In this document: in pieces, positions 33,721 to 42,948 of the stretch | Layout: every line of letters begins with the position of its first letter | How positions within the stretch are numbered: position 1 is the first letter of the stretch | Assembly: GCF_002013915.1 (NCBI RefSeq) | Contig: NZ_MBTF01000004.1 | Span: forward strand, 186,001-250,000 | DNA length: 64,000 bases | Reading direction: 5' to 3' | Source of the DNA: Mucilaginibacter pedocola | Lineage (GTDB): Bacteria; Bacteroidota; Bacteroidia; Sphingobacteriales; Sphingobacteriaceae | Notes under the pieces: model-generated | Told to the model about the DNA's origin: nothing | Seen by the model: the letters and a program-made list of their open reading frames with translations, nothing else | The model's database searches: none | Translations under genes and position numbers: made by a program

Positions 33721-36042
33721 ATGTTCCGGAAGTTGTACCTCGTTTGGCTGTTGATGGCCGGTTGCGTTTTGTATACCCTGCATGCCTGTAATTCGGCGGG
33801 GCAGCAAACGGCCGAGGAGCGGATGCCCGATACCATCAGTTACAATTTTAACATCCGCCCCATCCTGTCGGATAAGTGCTTTAAATGCCATGGCCCGGAT
33901 GCCGCTCATCGCGAAGCAGGGTTGCGTTTAGATATCCCCGAGATGGCCTTTGCCGCCCTGCAGGATAACCCTACTGCCCATGCCCTCGTCCCCGGCGACC
34001 CGGACCTGTCGGAGGTGTACCGCCGCATTGCTACAAAAGATACCGCCGAGCAAATGCCGCCGGTATCATCTAATCTAAAAAAACTTTCCCCTTTTGAAGT
34101 GGACCTGGTGAAGGCCTGGATAAAGCAGGGTGCCAAATACGAAAAGCATTGGGCTTTTGTTGCACCCCGCGTAGTAGCCGTGCCCAAGGTGGATAATGCC
34201 GAATGGCCAAAGAATGCGATCGACAACTTCGTACTGCAAAAAATGGAGCAGAAGGGTTTTGAACCCAATGCCGAAGCGGATAAAGAGCGCCTGCTGAAAC
34301 GCCTTTCACTGGATCTTACCGGCTTGCCGCCTTCGCTCAAAATGATGGACGACTTTATGGCCGACAAAAGCCCCAATGCATATGAGAAAGCAGTGGATAA
34401 ACTAATGGCTGCCCCTCAGTATGGCGAAAAGATGGCCTTGCATTGGCTGGATGTTTCGCGCTATGCCGATTCGCACGGTTACCAGGATGATAACTACCGC
34501 AGCCAGTGGCCCTGGCGCGATTGGGTGATACATGCCTATAATGAAAACCTGCCCTACGATAAATTCATCACCTGGCAACTCGCCGGCGACCAAATACCCA
34601 ACGGCACCAAAGAACAATTGCTGGCAACGGCCTTTAACCGTAACCATAAAATTACCGAAGAAGGTGGCGTGATAGACGAAGAGTACCGCGTTAGCTACGT
34701 AACCGACCGCACCAATACCTTCGGCAAGGCCCTGCTGGGCATGACATTGGAATGCGCCCATTGCCACGACCATAAGTACGACCCTCTATCGCAGAAAGAA
34801 TACTACCAAGTGCTCGCCTTCTTCAATAGCGTGAAGGAAGCGGGCCTGCAATCGGTAGTTGGCGGCCCCGAAACTTACGCCAAACGCCCCATGATGCAGA
34901 TAAGCAATGATGAGGCCAAGAACGTGCTGAAATTCATCAACAAACAGGATACCGATAAACTCATCGTATCTATAATGGCAGATAGCGAGTATGTGCGCAA
35001 AACCTATGTGCTTAACCGTGGCAATTATGATTCGCACGGCGAAGAGGTGAGCATGGGCACACCTAAGTCGATCTTGCCGTTTACCGCTAACTATCCTAAA
35101 AACAGGCTGGGCTTGTCCGAGTGGTTGTTCAACAAAAAGAACCCGCTTACCGCCCGCGTTTTTGTGAACCAAACCTGGCAGGAGTTTTTCGGCAAGGGCA
35201 TTGTGAAAAGCTCGGGCGATTTTGGTATGCAGGGCGACCTGCCCACTCATCCCGAACTGCTTGACTGGCTGGCCGTTGACTTTATGAACCACGGCTGGGA
35301 TATGAAGCGCCTGGTGAAACAAATTGTAATGTCGGCCACTTACCGTCAGTCGGCAGCAGTAACTCCTGATAAACTAAAGAACGACCCTGATAATATTTAC
35401 CTGGCGCGTGGCCCGCGTAACCGTCTGCCTGCCGAGTTCGTTCGCGACCTGGTGCTGGCCAGCAGCGGCTTGCTGAACCCTAAAATAGGCGGGCCAAGCG
35501 TAAACCCTTACCAGCCGCCGGGCCTTTGGGAAGCCGCCACATCGGGCAGGGGGCAATTGGCAAACTACAAACAAGTGCACGGTCCCGATTTGTACCGTCG
35601 CGGTATGTACACGTTAATCAAACGTACTGTGCCGCCGGCATCAATGGCTATTTTCGATGCCAGCAACCGCGACCAGTGCGAGGTGAAGCGCCTGCGCACC
35701 AATACGCCGCTACAGGCATTAGTAATGCTGAACGACCCAACCGTGCTGGAAGGCGCCCGCGTATTGGCCGCAAAACTTTTGCAGGATAACAGCAACGCGA
35801 ACGATAAACTCACCAAAGCATTCAGGTTGATCATGTGCCGCCATCCGCAGGAAAAAGAACTGGCGATATTAACGGCCTACTATAACGACGAGTTAAAAAC
35901 CATGACCAAGGCGGATGCTGCCAAATTGCTTAAGGTGGGCGAGTACCCCATACCACCGAATGCCGATAAGGTGAAACTGGCCGCTATGATGAAAGTGGTT
36001 GATGCGATATACAATTTAGAAGAAGCGATAACAAAAACCTGA
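33721..36042 (+). CDS. PSCyt1-PSCyt2-PSD1 lipoprotein (DUF1549/DUF1553)
   Basis: 773 residues. A lipoprotein-type signal is present with Cys23 (LLMAGCVLYTLHAC). A Planctomycete-type cytochrome C domain follows, with heme motif C53-F-K-C-H57 in LSDKCFKCHGPDAAHREAGL. DUF1549 (PSCyt2) covers roughly 150-370 (WPKNAIDNFVLQKM, HWLDVSRYADSHGYQDDN, and a second CXXCH in ECAHCHDHKYDP). DUF1553 (PSD1) covers ~440-700 (RLGLSEWLFNKKNPLTARVF; DLPTHPELLDWLAVDF; SATYRQSA). First of a four-gene same-strand cluster; 2 nt separate it from the DUF1501 gene. Predicted periplasmic redox protein of unknown substrate. Confidence 0.92.
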   Translation: MFRKLYLVWLLMAGCVLYTLHACNSAGQQTAEERMPDTISYNFNIRPILSDKCFKCHGPDAAHREAGLRLDIPEMAFAALQDNPTAHALVPGDPDLSEVYRRIATKDTAEQMPPVSSNLKKLSPFEVDLVKAWIKQGAKYEKHWAFVAPRVVAVPKVDNAEWPKNAIDNFVLQKMEQKGFEPNAEADKERLLKRLSLDLTGLPPSLKMMDDFMADKSPNAYEKAVDKLMAAPQYGEKMALHWLDVSRYADSHGYQDDNYRSQWPWRDWVIHAYNENLPYDKFITWQLAGDQIPNGTKEQLLATAFNRNHKITEEGGVIDEEYRVSYVTDRTNTFGKALLGMTLECAHCHDHKYDPLSQKEYYQVLAFFNSVKEAGLQSVVGGPETYAKRPMMQISNDEAKNVLKFINKQDTDKLIVSIMADSEYVRKTYVLNRGNYDSHGEEVSMGTPKSILPFTANYPKNRLGLSEWLFNKKNPLTARVFVNQTWQEFFGKGIVKSSGDFGMQGDLPTHPELLDWLAVDFMNHGWDMKRLVKQIVMSATYRQSAAVTPDKLKNDPDNIYLARGPRNRLPAEFVRDLVLASSGLLNPKIGGPSVNPYQPPGLWEAATSGRGQLANYKQVHGPDLYRRGMYTLIKRTVPPASMAIFDASNRDQCEVKRLRTNTPLQALVMLNDPTVLEGARVLAAKLLQDNSNANDKLTKAFRLIMCRHPQEKELAILTAYYNDELKTMTKADAAKLLKVGEYPIPPNADKVKLAAMMKVVDAIYNLEEAITKT

Positions 36043-36043
36043 T

Positions 36044-37501
36044 ATGGAAAAGGAATATTTAGAGAATCGGTTGAATATAAACCGGCGCAGGTTTCTTTCG
36101 AGGCTTAGTTTGGGCATTGGCAGCGCGGCATTAGGCTCCTTGCTTATCCCCGATCTGTTTAGTGGCAAGGGTAGCGAGAGCGAAGCCGATTTTATACCCG
36201 GCATACCCAACTTTGCACCAAAGGCCAAACGGGTGATATACCTTTTCCAGGATGGGGCACCATCGCAGTTAGAGTCGTTTGATTACAAGCCTAAGCTGCG
36301 CGAAATGATGGGGCAGGAGTTACCACCTTCGGTACGCGGCAACCAGATATTAACCGGCATGACGGCCAAGCAGGCATCATTCCCGCTGGTAGGTTCGTTT
36401 TACGATTTTAAGCAATACGGCGAATCGCGCGCCTGGATAAGCGACCTGTTCCCGCACATTGGTAAAATAGCGGATGATATATGCATCATTCGCACCATGA
36501 ACACAGATGCCATAAATCATGACCCTGCGCTTACTTTCTTTCAAACCGGTGCCCAGCAAGGCAACCGCCCCAGTATGGGCTCCTGGGTGAGCTATGGGCT
36601 CGGCAGCGAGAATAAAAACTTGCCTGCCTTCACCGTGCTGCTATCCAAAGGCAAAGGCAACGGCCAGGGGGTGTATTCTAAGCTTTGGAGTAACGGCTTT
36701 CTTGATTCTATTCACCAGGGCGTGCAGTTCAGCAGTGGCGAGGACCCTATTTTGTACCTGAACGACCCTGAAGGATTGAACAGGCACGAGCGCCGCAAAA
36801 TGCTGGACAACTTGGCCGCGCTGAACGATATCAGCTACAAAGAGTTTGGCGACCCTGAAATAAACACCAAGATACAGCAATACGAGATGGCCTACCGCAT
36901 GCAAACCGCGGTGCCCGAGATAATGGATGTATCAAAAGAATCGGACGATATCGTAAAAATGTATGGCCCCGAATGCCTTATTCCCGGCACCTACGCGGCC
37001 AACTGTTTACTGGCGCGCAAGCTATCAGAAAACGGCGTGCGATTCATACAACTATACCACCAGGGCTGGGATCAGCATAGTAACCTGCCGCAGGAAATGG
37101 CCGGTCAAGCCAAGGATGTTGACCAGGCATCAGCAGCATTGGTAACCGACCTTAAACAACGCGGCCTGCTGGATGAAACCTTAGTGATATGGGGCGGAGA
37201 GTTTGGCCGTACCAACTACAGCCAGGGCAAACTGGAAGCCGCCAATTACGGCCGCGACCATCACCCGCGCTGCTTCAGCATATGGATGGCAGGCGGCGGC
37301 ATAAAACCGGGCATAGTCTACGGCGAATCTGACGAGTTTGGTTACAACGTGGTAAAAGACCCCGTGCACGTACACGATTTCCACGCCACCATCCTCAACC
37401 AGTTAGGCATCGACCATACCAAGCTCACTTTCAAGAGCCAGGGTCGCAGGTATAGGCTTACCGATGTGGCAGGCAATGTGGTGAAGGGGATAATAACGTA
37501 G
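36044..37501 (+). CDS. DUF1501 family protein (Tat-exported, alkaline-phosphatase-like fold)
   Basis: 485 residues. Tat signal R-R-R-F-L-S-R-L near residue 15, then a hydrophobic stretch. DUF1501 motifs: RVIYLFQDGAPSQLESFDYK, DICIIRTMNTDAINHDPALT, GSWVSYGLGSENKNLPAFTV, FIQLYHQGWDQHSN, VIWGGEFGRTNYSQ, GRDHHPRCFSIWMAGGGIKP. DUF1501 proteins are distant sulfatase/phosphatase-superfamily members that nearly always pair with PSD1 proteins, as here (2-nt spacing). The reaction is unknown; Tat export suggests folding with a cofactor in the cytoplasm. Confidence 0.92.
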   Translation: MEKEYLENRLNINRRRFLSRLSLGIGSAALGSLLIPDLFSGKGSESEADFIPGIPNFAPKAKRVIYLFQDGAPSQLESFDYKPKLREMMGQELPPSVRGNQILTGMTAKQASFPLVGSFYDFKQYGESRAWISDLFPHIGKIADDICIIRTMNTDAINHDPALTFFQTGAQQGNRPSMGSWVSYGLGSENKNLPAFTVLLSKGKGNGQGVYSKLWSNGFLDSIHQGVQFSSGEDPILYLNDPEGLNRHERRKMLDNLAALNDISYKEFGDPEINTKIQQYEMAYRMQTAVPEIMDVSKESDDIVKMYGPECLIPGTYAANCLLARKLSENGVRFIQLYHQGWDQHSNLPQEMAGQAKDVDQASAALVTDLKQRGLLDETLVIWGGEFGRTNYSQGKLEAANYGRDHHPRCFSIWMAGGGIKPGIVYGESDEFGYNVVKDPVHVHDFHATILNQLGIDHTKLTFKSQGRRYRLTDVAGNVVKGIIT

Positions 37502-37514
37502 GTGCATAACCTCG

Positions 37515-37550
37515 AGCCCCTCTAAATCTCCCCTGAAGGGGGAGACTTGA
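37515..37550. repeat. Short GC-rich palindrome CTCCCCTGAAGGGGGAG
   Basis: REP-like palindrome in the 105-bp gap after the DUF1501 gene, same type as at about 15291-15304 and 40860-41017. It may terminate or attenuate the cluster transcript. Confidence 0.6.
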
Positions 37551-37606
37551 AAAAAGATGTTGCCAATAAAAATCCTGTAAAATCATATAATCCTTAAATC
37601 GTGTCA

Positions 37607-38632
37607 ATGGAGAGAAAAGAATTTATAAAACGTACCGCCGTGCTATCAGCCGGCCTTATCATCACAAAAAATATGTTCGCAAAAAATGACGGCCCCGTTT
37701 ACGGGCATGGCAATATGCGCTATAAACTGGATAAACAGTGGGCTAAAGCCGACCCGCTGAAGAACCCCGTGAACGATTGCCACGAGATGGTGCAGGATAG
37801 CAAGGGGCGTATTTTGTTGCTGACCAATGAGACGAAGAACAATGTGATGATCTTTAACAAGTCGGGTAAGTTGCTGAGCACCTGGGGTCACGATTTCCCG
37901 GGGGCGCATGGCTTAACCTTGTTTAACGAGAACGGTACTGAATACCTTTTCATTACCGATACCGTAAAGCACCAGGTATACAAAACCACACTTGATGGTA
38001 AACTGCTGATGACTATTGACGTACCGCTGGAAACCGGCGTTTACAAAAAAGCAGAAGAGTTTGTGCCTACCGAAACGGCTATAGACAGCAACGGCGATAT
38101 TTACATTGCCGACGGTTACGGTGCGCAATACATTACCCATTACGATAAGGATGGTAAGCTGAAAGGCTTTTTCGGCGGCAAAGGCGAGGGCGATGAGCAT
38201 TTGGATAACGCCCACGGTATCGTGATCGATCGCCGTTACGGCGCACCAACTCTGCTGATAACTGATCGTACCCGCAATTGCTTTAAGCGCTTTAGTATGG
38301 ATGGCAAGCTGCAGGAGATCATTAAACTGCCCGGTGCCTGCGTGTGCCGACCCGTTATAAAAGGCGACCATTTGTATGCTGCTGTACTGCGCTCACCGGA
38401 TCTGGGCAAAGAGAACTCGGGTTTTACCACCATCCTTGATAAGAATAACAAAGTGGTATCTAACCTCGGTGGTACCGAACCCGTTTATACCGATGGTGTA
38501 TTGCAACCCATGGCTCAAGCCGAAAAGATATTCCTGAATCCGCACGATGTATATGTAGATAACGACGAGAACCTGTACGTGGCGCAGTGGGCATCGGGCA
38601 AGGTATATCCTTACAAATTTACAAGGGCCTAA
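37607..38632 (+). CDS. Exported NHL-repeat six-bladed beta-propeller protein
   Basis: 341 residues from the ATG at 37607 (MERKEFIKRTAVLSAG); a GTG two codons earlier is possible. A signal sequence (KRTAVLSAGLIITKN) is followed by NHL-type blades: GNMRYKLDKQWAKAD, KSGKLLSTWGHDFPGAHGLT, TAIDSNGDIYIADGYGAQYI, YDKDGKLKGFFGGKGEGDEH, NAHGIVIDRRYGAPTLLITD, NPHDVYVDNDENLYVAQWAS. Related to the peptidyl-amidoglycolate-lyase and SMP-30-like propellers, but no catalytic assignment is made. Third gene of the PSCyt cluster. Confidence 0.85.
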   Translation: MERKEFIKRTAVLSAGLIITKNMFAKNDGPVYGHGNMRYKLDKQWAKADPLKNPVNDCHEMVQDSKGRILLLTNETKNNVMIFNKSGKLLSTWGHDFPGAHGLTLFNENGTEYLFITDTVKHQVYKTTLDGKLLMTIDVPLETGVYKKAEEFVPTETAIDSNGDIYIADGYGAQYITHYDKDGKLKGFFGGKGEGDEHLDNAHGIVIDRRYGAPTLLITDRTRNCFKRFSMDGKLQEIIKLPGACVCRPVIKGDHLYAAVLRSPDLGKENSGFTTILDKNNKVVSNLGGTEPVYTDGVLQPMAQAEKIFLNPHDVYVDNDENLYVAQWASGKVYPYKFTRA

Positions 38633-38655
38633 TCTTTTAGCACCACGCAGCATAT

Positions 38656-40812
38656 ATGAAGAGCAGCCATAAAGGTTTTGCCGATGGGGCACTATTTGCC
38701 CTCAATATTTTCATTTTGGTTTTACTGCTGGCCGGCGATGCACTCGCCGTGCCGCAATGGCTGCAGCCTGTTGGGCGCATGCACCCTCTGGTGCTGCATT
38801 TCCCAATTGTGATACTGATGCTGGCCATGCTGATGGAGTTCTTCCGTTTCCGGGCCGAATTTGCTAACGAGCGGCTTTACCAGGCCTTTACCGATTATTT
38901 GCTGGTGCTGGGCGCGCTGTTCTCATCCATAACTGTTATTATGGGGCTGCTGCTATCGCGTGAGCAGGGTTACGAGGGTAGCAACCTGCAATGGCATAAA
39001 TGGTTCGGTGTGGGTGTAGCTTTTGTCGGCTATGGCGTTTACCTTATCCGCAATCGGGAACGGTATACGACAACTATTGCCAAAACGGGCGCTTTGGTCA
39101 CTATTTTCTGCCTCATTATGGCGGGGCACTTCGGCGGTAACATTACCCATGGCGACGATTTTGTTTTTGGCCCCGTGATGGATAACAGCAAAAAGCAAGT
39201 AACCATGAACGAGGCACTGGTATACCGGGATGTGATAGCACCCATCTTCGAGGCCAAGTGCCAGAGCTGCCATAATGCTGATAAAACCAAGGGGGGATTG
39301 AAACTGACCGACGAGGAGTCGATACTGAAGGGCGGAAAAAAAGGAAAACTATTCGTTGCCGGTAACCCTAAGATAAGCCTGTTGCTGCAGCGCATTCACC
39401 TGCCCGAGGGCGATAAAAAGCACATGCCTCCGGTAGGCAAACCCCAACTCACCGAAGAAGAGCAAATGCTGCTTTATTTTTGGGTGAAGAACAACGCCGG
39501 TTTCAAAAAGAAGGTGATAGACCTGCCCGCTACAGATTCGCTGCGTATCGTCGCGGCATCTTTCCTGAAGCCTGCCGAAAGTACTGAGGAGCAATACGAT
39601 TTCTCGGCAGCGAACGAAAGCGATATTCAAAAACTGAACAACAACTATCGCGTAGTTTACCCGTTGGCCAGCGAATCGCCAGCACTTGGGGTGAATATCT
39701 ACAACAAAAGTACATACAACGTAAAAGCGCTGGAGGAGCTAAGCCCGGTAAGCAAACAAGTAGTATCGCTGGACCTGAATAAAATGCCCGTAAAAGATGC
39801 CGACCTGAAAGCCGTAGCCAAACTGCCAAACCTGCGCAAACTGGTGCTTAACTTCAGTGATGTTACCGGCAAAGGAATCAAAGAGTTAAGCGGGTTGAAA
39901 TACCTACGCTCGCTATCGTTAGCAGGAGTGAAGCTGAAGCCGGAAGATGTTAAGCAAATAGCAACCATCAAGAGCCTTACCGAGCTTGCCCTTTGGGATA
40001 CCGGCCTGCAACCTGCCGACCTGAAAGCCCTGCAAGCGGGTAATAAGCAACTAAAGGTATTGACCGGCTTTAAGGATGATGGCAAGCCCGTAAAACTCAC
40101 CAACCCGCAGCTGAAGAACAAAGCCGTAATATTTGCTGATACCTACCCGCTGGAGTTAACAAACCCGATAAAAGGCACCGATATCCGATACACCACCGAT
40201 GGTACAGGGCCTGATAGCCTCAAATCAACATTTTATAAGCCCGGAGCAGTAATTACACAAAGCACAGTTGTAAAGGCACGGGCATTTAAAACCGGTTGGC
40301 TAAGCAGCGATACGGTGCAGTTCAATTTATATAAATGCCGTTACACGCCTGATAGCGTACTGTTTATTACAAGACCAGATGATAAGTACAAAGCCGACGG
40401 TGCCAAAACCCTCATCGATAAAGAGCTGGGCGGAACGAGCTTTGGCAACGGCAAATGGCTGGGTTCGCAAAAGGACCTGGCGGTAATGATGTGGTTCAAC
40501 AAACCTATAGAGATGCATTCGCTGGAGGCCAACACCATGCGGAATATAGGCTCACAGATATTTTTGGCTGATGGCATGGAAGTTTGGGGCGGGGCAGATG
40601 CAGCGCACCTGAAGTTATTGGGTACCGTTAAAACAGCCACTCCGCATAAGGAAGATCCGTTCGGGTTGGTGCCCTTAACTATTAAACTTAAAACAGCCGA
40701 AACCGTATCCTGCATTAAACTGGTAGCCAAACCCATTAAATCAGTACCCGAATGGCACCCTTCTAAAGGTAAACCGGGCTGGGTATTTGTGGATGAGGTG
40801 TTTATCAATTAG
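38656..40812 (+). CDS. Membrane protein with cytochrome C (PSCyt1), LRR and chitobiase-like C-terminal domains
   Basis: 718 residues. About four membrane helices come first (FALNIFILVLLLAGDALAVP; LHFPIVILMLAMLMEFFRF; LVLGALFSSITVIMGLLLS; ALVTIFCLIMAGHFGGN), a DUF2231-like layout with conserved histidines. Then PSCyt1 has heme motif C-Q-S-C-H (PIFEAKCQSCHNADKTKGGL) and the tail HMPPVGKPQLTEEEQMLLYF. Next is a leucine-rich-repeat-like part (NLRKLVLNFSDVTGKGIKEL; LKYLRSLSLAGVKLKPEDV), a CHB_HEX_C-like domain (NPIKGTDIRYTTDGTGPDS), and an F5/8-type carbohydrate-binding-like end. Last gene of the cluster, 23 bp after the propeller gene. Confidence 0.85.
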   Translation: MKSSHKGFADGALFALNIFILVLLLAGDALAVPQWLQPVGRMHPLVLHFPIVILMLAMLMEFFRFRAEFANERLYQAFTDYLLVLGALFSSITVIMGLLLSREQGYEGSNLQWHKWFGVGVAFVGYGVYLIRNRERYTTTIAKTGALVTIFCLIMAGHFGGNITHGDDFVFGPVMDNSKKQVTMNEALVYRDVIAPIFEAKCQSCHNADKTKGGLKLTDEESILKGGKKGKLFVAGNPKISLLLQRIHLPEGDKKHMPPVGKPQLTEEEQMLLYFWVKNNAGFKKKVIDLPATDSLRIVAASFLKPAESTEEQYDFSAANESDIQKLNNNYRVVYPLASESPALGVNIYNKSTYNVKALEELSPVSKQVVSLDLNKMPVKDADLKAVAKLPNLRKLVLNFSDVTGKGIKELSGLKYLRSLSLAGVKLKPEDVKQIATIKSLTELALWDTGLQPADLKALQAGNKQLKVLTGFKDDGKPVKLTNPQLKNKAVIFADTYPLELTNPIKGTDIRYTTDGTGPDSLKSTFYKPGAVITQSTVVKARAFKTGWLSSDTVQFNLYKCRYTPDSVLFITRPDDKYKADGAKTLIDKELGGTSFGNGKWLGSQKDLAVMMWFNKPIEMHSLEANTMRNIGSQIFLADGMEVWGGADAAHLKLLGTVKTATPHKEDPFGLVPLTIKLKTAETVSCIKLVAKPIKSVPEWHPSKGKPGWVFVDEVFIN

Positions 40813-40854
40813 TGAGTAGCGTCCTGCGTTGCTTTAAAATACGGCTTAACACAC

Positions 40855-41009
40855 CCTGCCAACACATCCCATCTCTAAGGGGGGAGGCTGAGCCTGGTTA
40901 GCTTTGGTTCCCCTCTTGAGAGGGGTTAGGGGTGTGTTTGGAGACGATGCAAAGCGGATTTGCAAGTTCGCTAACACACCCCTGCAGCCGCACGATACCT
41001 TCGCACCCC
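40855..41009. repeat. REP-like palindromes; insertion site of Tn2
   Basis: Contains AACACACCC...GGGTGTGTT arms, GGTTCCCCTCTTGAGAGGGG (40906-40925), and CACCCCCTCTCAAG just before Tn2. Joining the sequence at both sides of Tn2 restores CCCCCTCTCAAGAGGGGAAC, another copy of the same palindrome, so Tn2 inserted into a REP element. Confidence 0.8.
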
Positions 41010-41043
41010 CTCTCAAGGGTAACTATATAGCAGCTGGGACAAA
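41010..41043. repeat. Tn2 left target duplication and terminal inverted repeat
   Basis: CTCTCAAG (41010-41017) is followed by the 26-bp terminal repeat starting GGTAACTATATA and ending TGGGACAAA (41018-41043). Confidence 0.9.
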
Positions 41044-41045
41044 AG

Positions 41046-41342
41046 TTATTTAGCTTTAGTTTTATTAATGTAAACGCCAATTGAAAATTTGATTCTATTA
41101 GCATTGCTATTTGTAGTTTTTTGGTCTTTATTTAACCCTACATTAAATACATTGGCCACGCTAAGTTTACCACCAGCGCCAGTTGTATTTGTATCATCAT
41201 AGGAAACATTAATATCGAAATCAACTACTATTCCTTGTTCAGATATATAAGACCAGTTATCCTTTTTGATTTCGTCACTGCCCTCTCTGATTCCTATAGT
41301 TATTTCGGAAAGTGTTTTTGATATAAATTCTTTAAGTTCCAT
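41046..41342 (-). CDS. Tn2 passenger: Trypco2-like domain protein
   Basis: 98 residues, one domain. MELKEFISKTLSEITIGIRE, GIVVDFDINVSYDDTN, GGKLSVANVFNVGLN and SNANRIKFSIGVYI match the pattern of the trypsin-co-occurring domain 2 (N-terminal helix, VxFDVxV strand, Gly-rich middle, SRIKFxVPV strand). These small proteins are found with peptidase and NTPase genes in predicted conflict systems, with unknown biochemistry. No trypsin-like gene is nearby. It ends 3 bp inside the left terminal repeat. Confidence 0.6.
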   Translation of the reverse strand: MELKEFISKTLSEITIGIREGSDEIKKDNWSYISEQGIVVDFDINVSYDDTNTTGAGGKLSVANVFNVGLNKDQKTTNSNANRIKFSIGVYINKTKAK

Positions 41343-41461
41343 GATGATACTTGTTTAAGTTATTGGTAATTAGTATTTTTGTATTGGAGTTAACCCTCTC
41401 GTTGACCGAAATTAGTACGGTGTACAACGGAAAAAAGTAGCGAGAGAGGTGTTTAATTCGA

Positions 41462-41911
41462 CTATTGCAAATTGTTTCTAAGTATTCCGCTTGTGTAGTG
41501 CTTTATTTTAGATATCTCCTTATTGAACTGGTCGATGGTATACTCCATAACTTCTGCTTTATCCCTAAAGTTAACTAATCTAATAGCGAAATTCTCGCGC
41601 TTATCTGCCAAATGATAATGCGCAAAAGCGTTCCGTATAACCTGCAATTTTCTAATCTCTTCGACTATTTTACCGCTTGGATATTTCTTGGTTCCAGTTG
41701 GCTTAAACCCCGTGGAATCCATTCGTTTATCGAGTATCGTTTTTAATGCGGTCCTTTTAGCATCAAACGATAATCGCTCAATTATCACCTCTATCATTTC
41801 ATAATTTTTAGCAGGGCTCCCCATGAAGTAATCAGCCAAATAATATTCTATAGCTTTTTCGAGGGTGGCGAATTCAGATATAAAAATACCCCTATACTCA
41901 TCTTGCGTCAT
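41462..41911 (-). CDS. Tn2 passenger: HEPN-like protein
   Basis: 149 residues, all-helical. It contains R93-N-A-F-A-H98 in LQVIRNAFAHYH, the Rx4-6H signature of HEPN nucleases and HEPN-fold proteins, with helices EFATLEKAIEYYLADYF and IEVIIERLSFDAKRTALKTI before it. HEPN proteins often act as RNases or RNase-derived sensors in toxin-antitoxin and antiviral systems. A complete classification needs structure prediction. Followed, 119 bp later on the same strand, by the Trypco2-like gene; that gap holds a CTCTCG/CGAGAG stem (41396-41401 with 41441-41446) and no gene. Confidence 0.6.
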   Translation of the reverse strand: MTQDEYRGIFISEFATLEKAIEYYLADYFMGSPAKNYEMIEVIIERLSFDAKRTALKTILDKRMDSTGFKPTGTKKYPSGKIVEEIRKLQVIRNAFAHYHLADKRENFAIRLVNFRDKAEVMEYTIDQFNKEISKIKHYTSGILRNNLQ

Positions 41912-42014
41912 ATCGGTTTAGTTTTTCAGTCCCACAATATGCATAATTATTTTCAAATTTATTTGTCCCATATTGTTATTAATATTATATTTGTAGTGTT
42001 AAAACGATACAGCA

Positions 42015-42938
42015 ATGACAACTCAATTTAAAAGCCTTATTCAAGTGTTAGACTACTTCAAAGAAGAAAGCACTTGCATTGCGTACCTTGCTAAAAGCCG
42101 TTGGAACGATGAGCCAGCTTGCCCACATTGCGGTAATGTTGGTGCATATATCACCAACAGGGGCTACAAATGCAAGGCTAAAGAGTGCTATAAAAAGTTT
42201 ACTGTAACTACTGGTACTATATTCGAGAATACCAAAATCTCTTTACGCCTTTGGTTCGCTGCTATGTATCTATGCACCGCCCATAAAAAAGGTATTTCGT
42301 CATTGCAATTAAGCCGCGACTTAAACATTACTCAAAAAACTGCATGGTTCATTTTACACCGTATTCGTGAAATGCTGAATATCCGCAACACCGAAAAATT
42401 AACTGGAACTGTTGAGGTTGATGAAACATACGTAGGTGGTAAAACACGTAATAAACACGCTAAAAAACGTGAATTAGATAATGCAAAAGGTACAGGTTCG
42501 GTTAACAAAGTGCCAGTAGTTGCTATGCTGCAACGGGATGGTAGGGTAGTAACTGTAGTTAGCCCTATTGCAAATGGTGAAACCATTAAACCGTTTATCT
42601 ATGCAAATGTTGAAGCGGGTGCAACCGTTTATACCGATGGCTTTGGTGCATACAAAGGCCTTGATAAAGTTTATACACACGAGGTTGTACGCCACGACGC
42701 TGGCGAATACGTTCGCGAAAACGGCATACACACCAACACTATAGAGGGCTTTTGGAGCCAACTAAAACGTGGTATTATCGGAATTTACCACAACGTAAGC
42801 CCTAAACACTTACACCGCTATTGCCATGAGTTCGGCTACAAATACAACACCCGTAAAGCAAAAGATGTTGTACGATTTGAAGATGCTGTAAAAAATGTTA
42901 ACGGCGTGCGCTTGACTTATGCAAATTTAATTAAGTAA
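42015..42938 (+). CDS. IS1595-family transposase
   Basis: 307 residues. Zinc ribbon C36-P-H-C39 and C53/C58. HTH region SSLQLSRDLNITQKTAWFIL. DDE residues D136 in VEVDETYVGGKTRNKH, D208 in YTDGFGAYKGL and E244 in HTNTIEGFWSQLKRGI. Full length and apparently intact. Homologous to, but diverged from, the Tn1 transposase. Located near the left third of Tn2 rather than at an end. Confidence 0.95.
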   Translation: MTTQFKSLIQVLDYFKEESTCIAYLAKSRWNDEPACPHCGNVGAYITNRGYKCKAKECYKKFTVTTGTIFENTKISLRLWFAAMYLCTAHKKGISSLQLSRDLNITQKTAWFILHRIREMLNIRNTEKLTGTVEVDETYVGGKTRNKHAKKRELDNAKGTGSVNKVPVVAMLQRDGRVVTVVSPIANGETIKPFIYANVEAGATVYTDGFGAYKGLDKVYTHEVVRHDAGEYVRENGIHTNTIEGFWSQLKRGIIGIYHNVSPKHLHRYCHEFGYKYNTRKAKDVVRFEDAVKNVNGVRLTYANLIK

Positions 42939-42948
42939 CTTTGAGACA

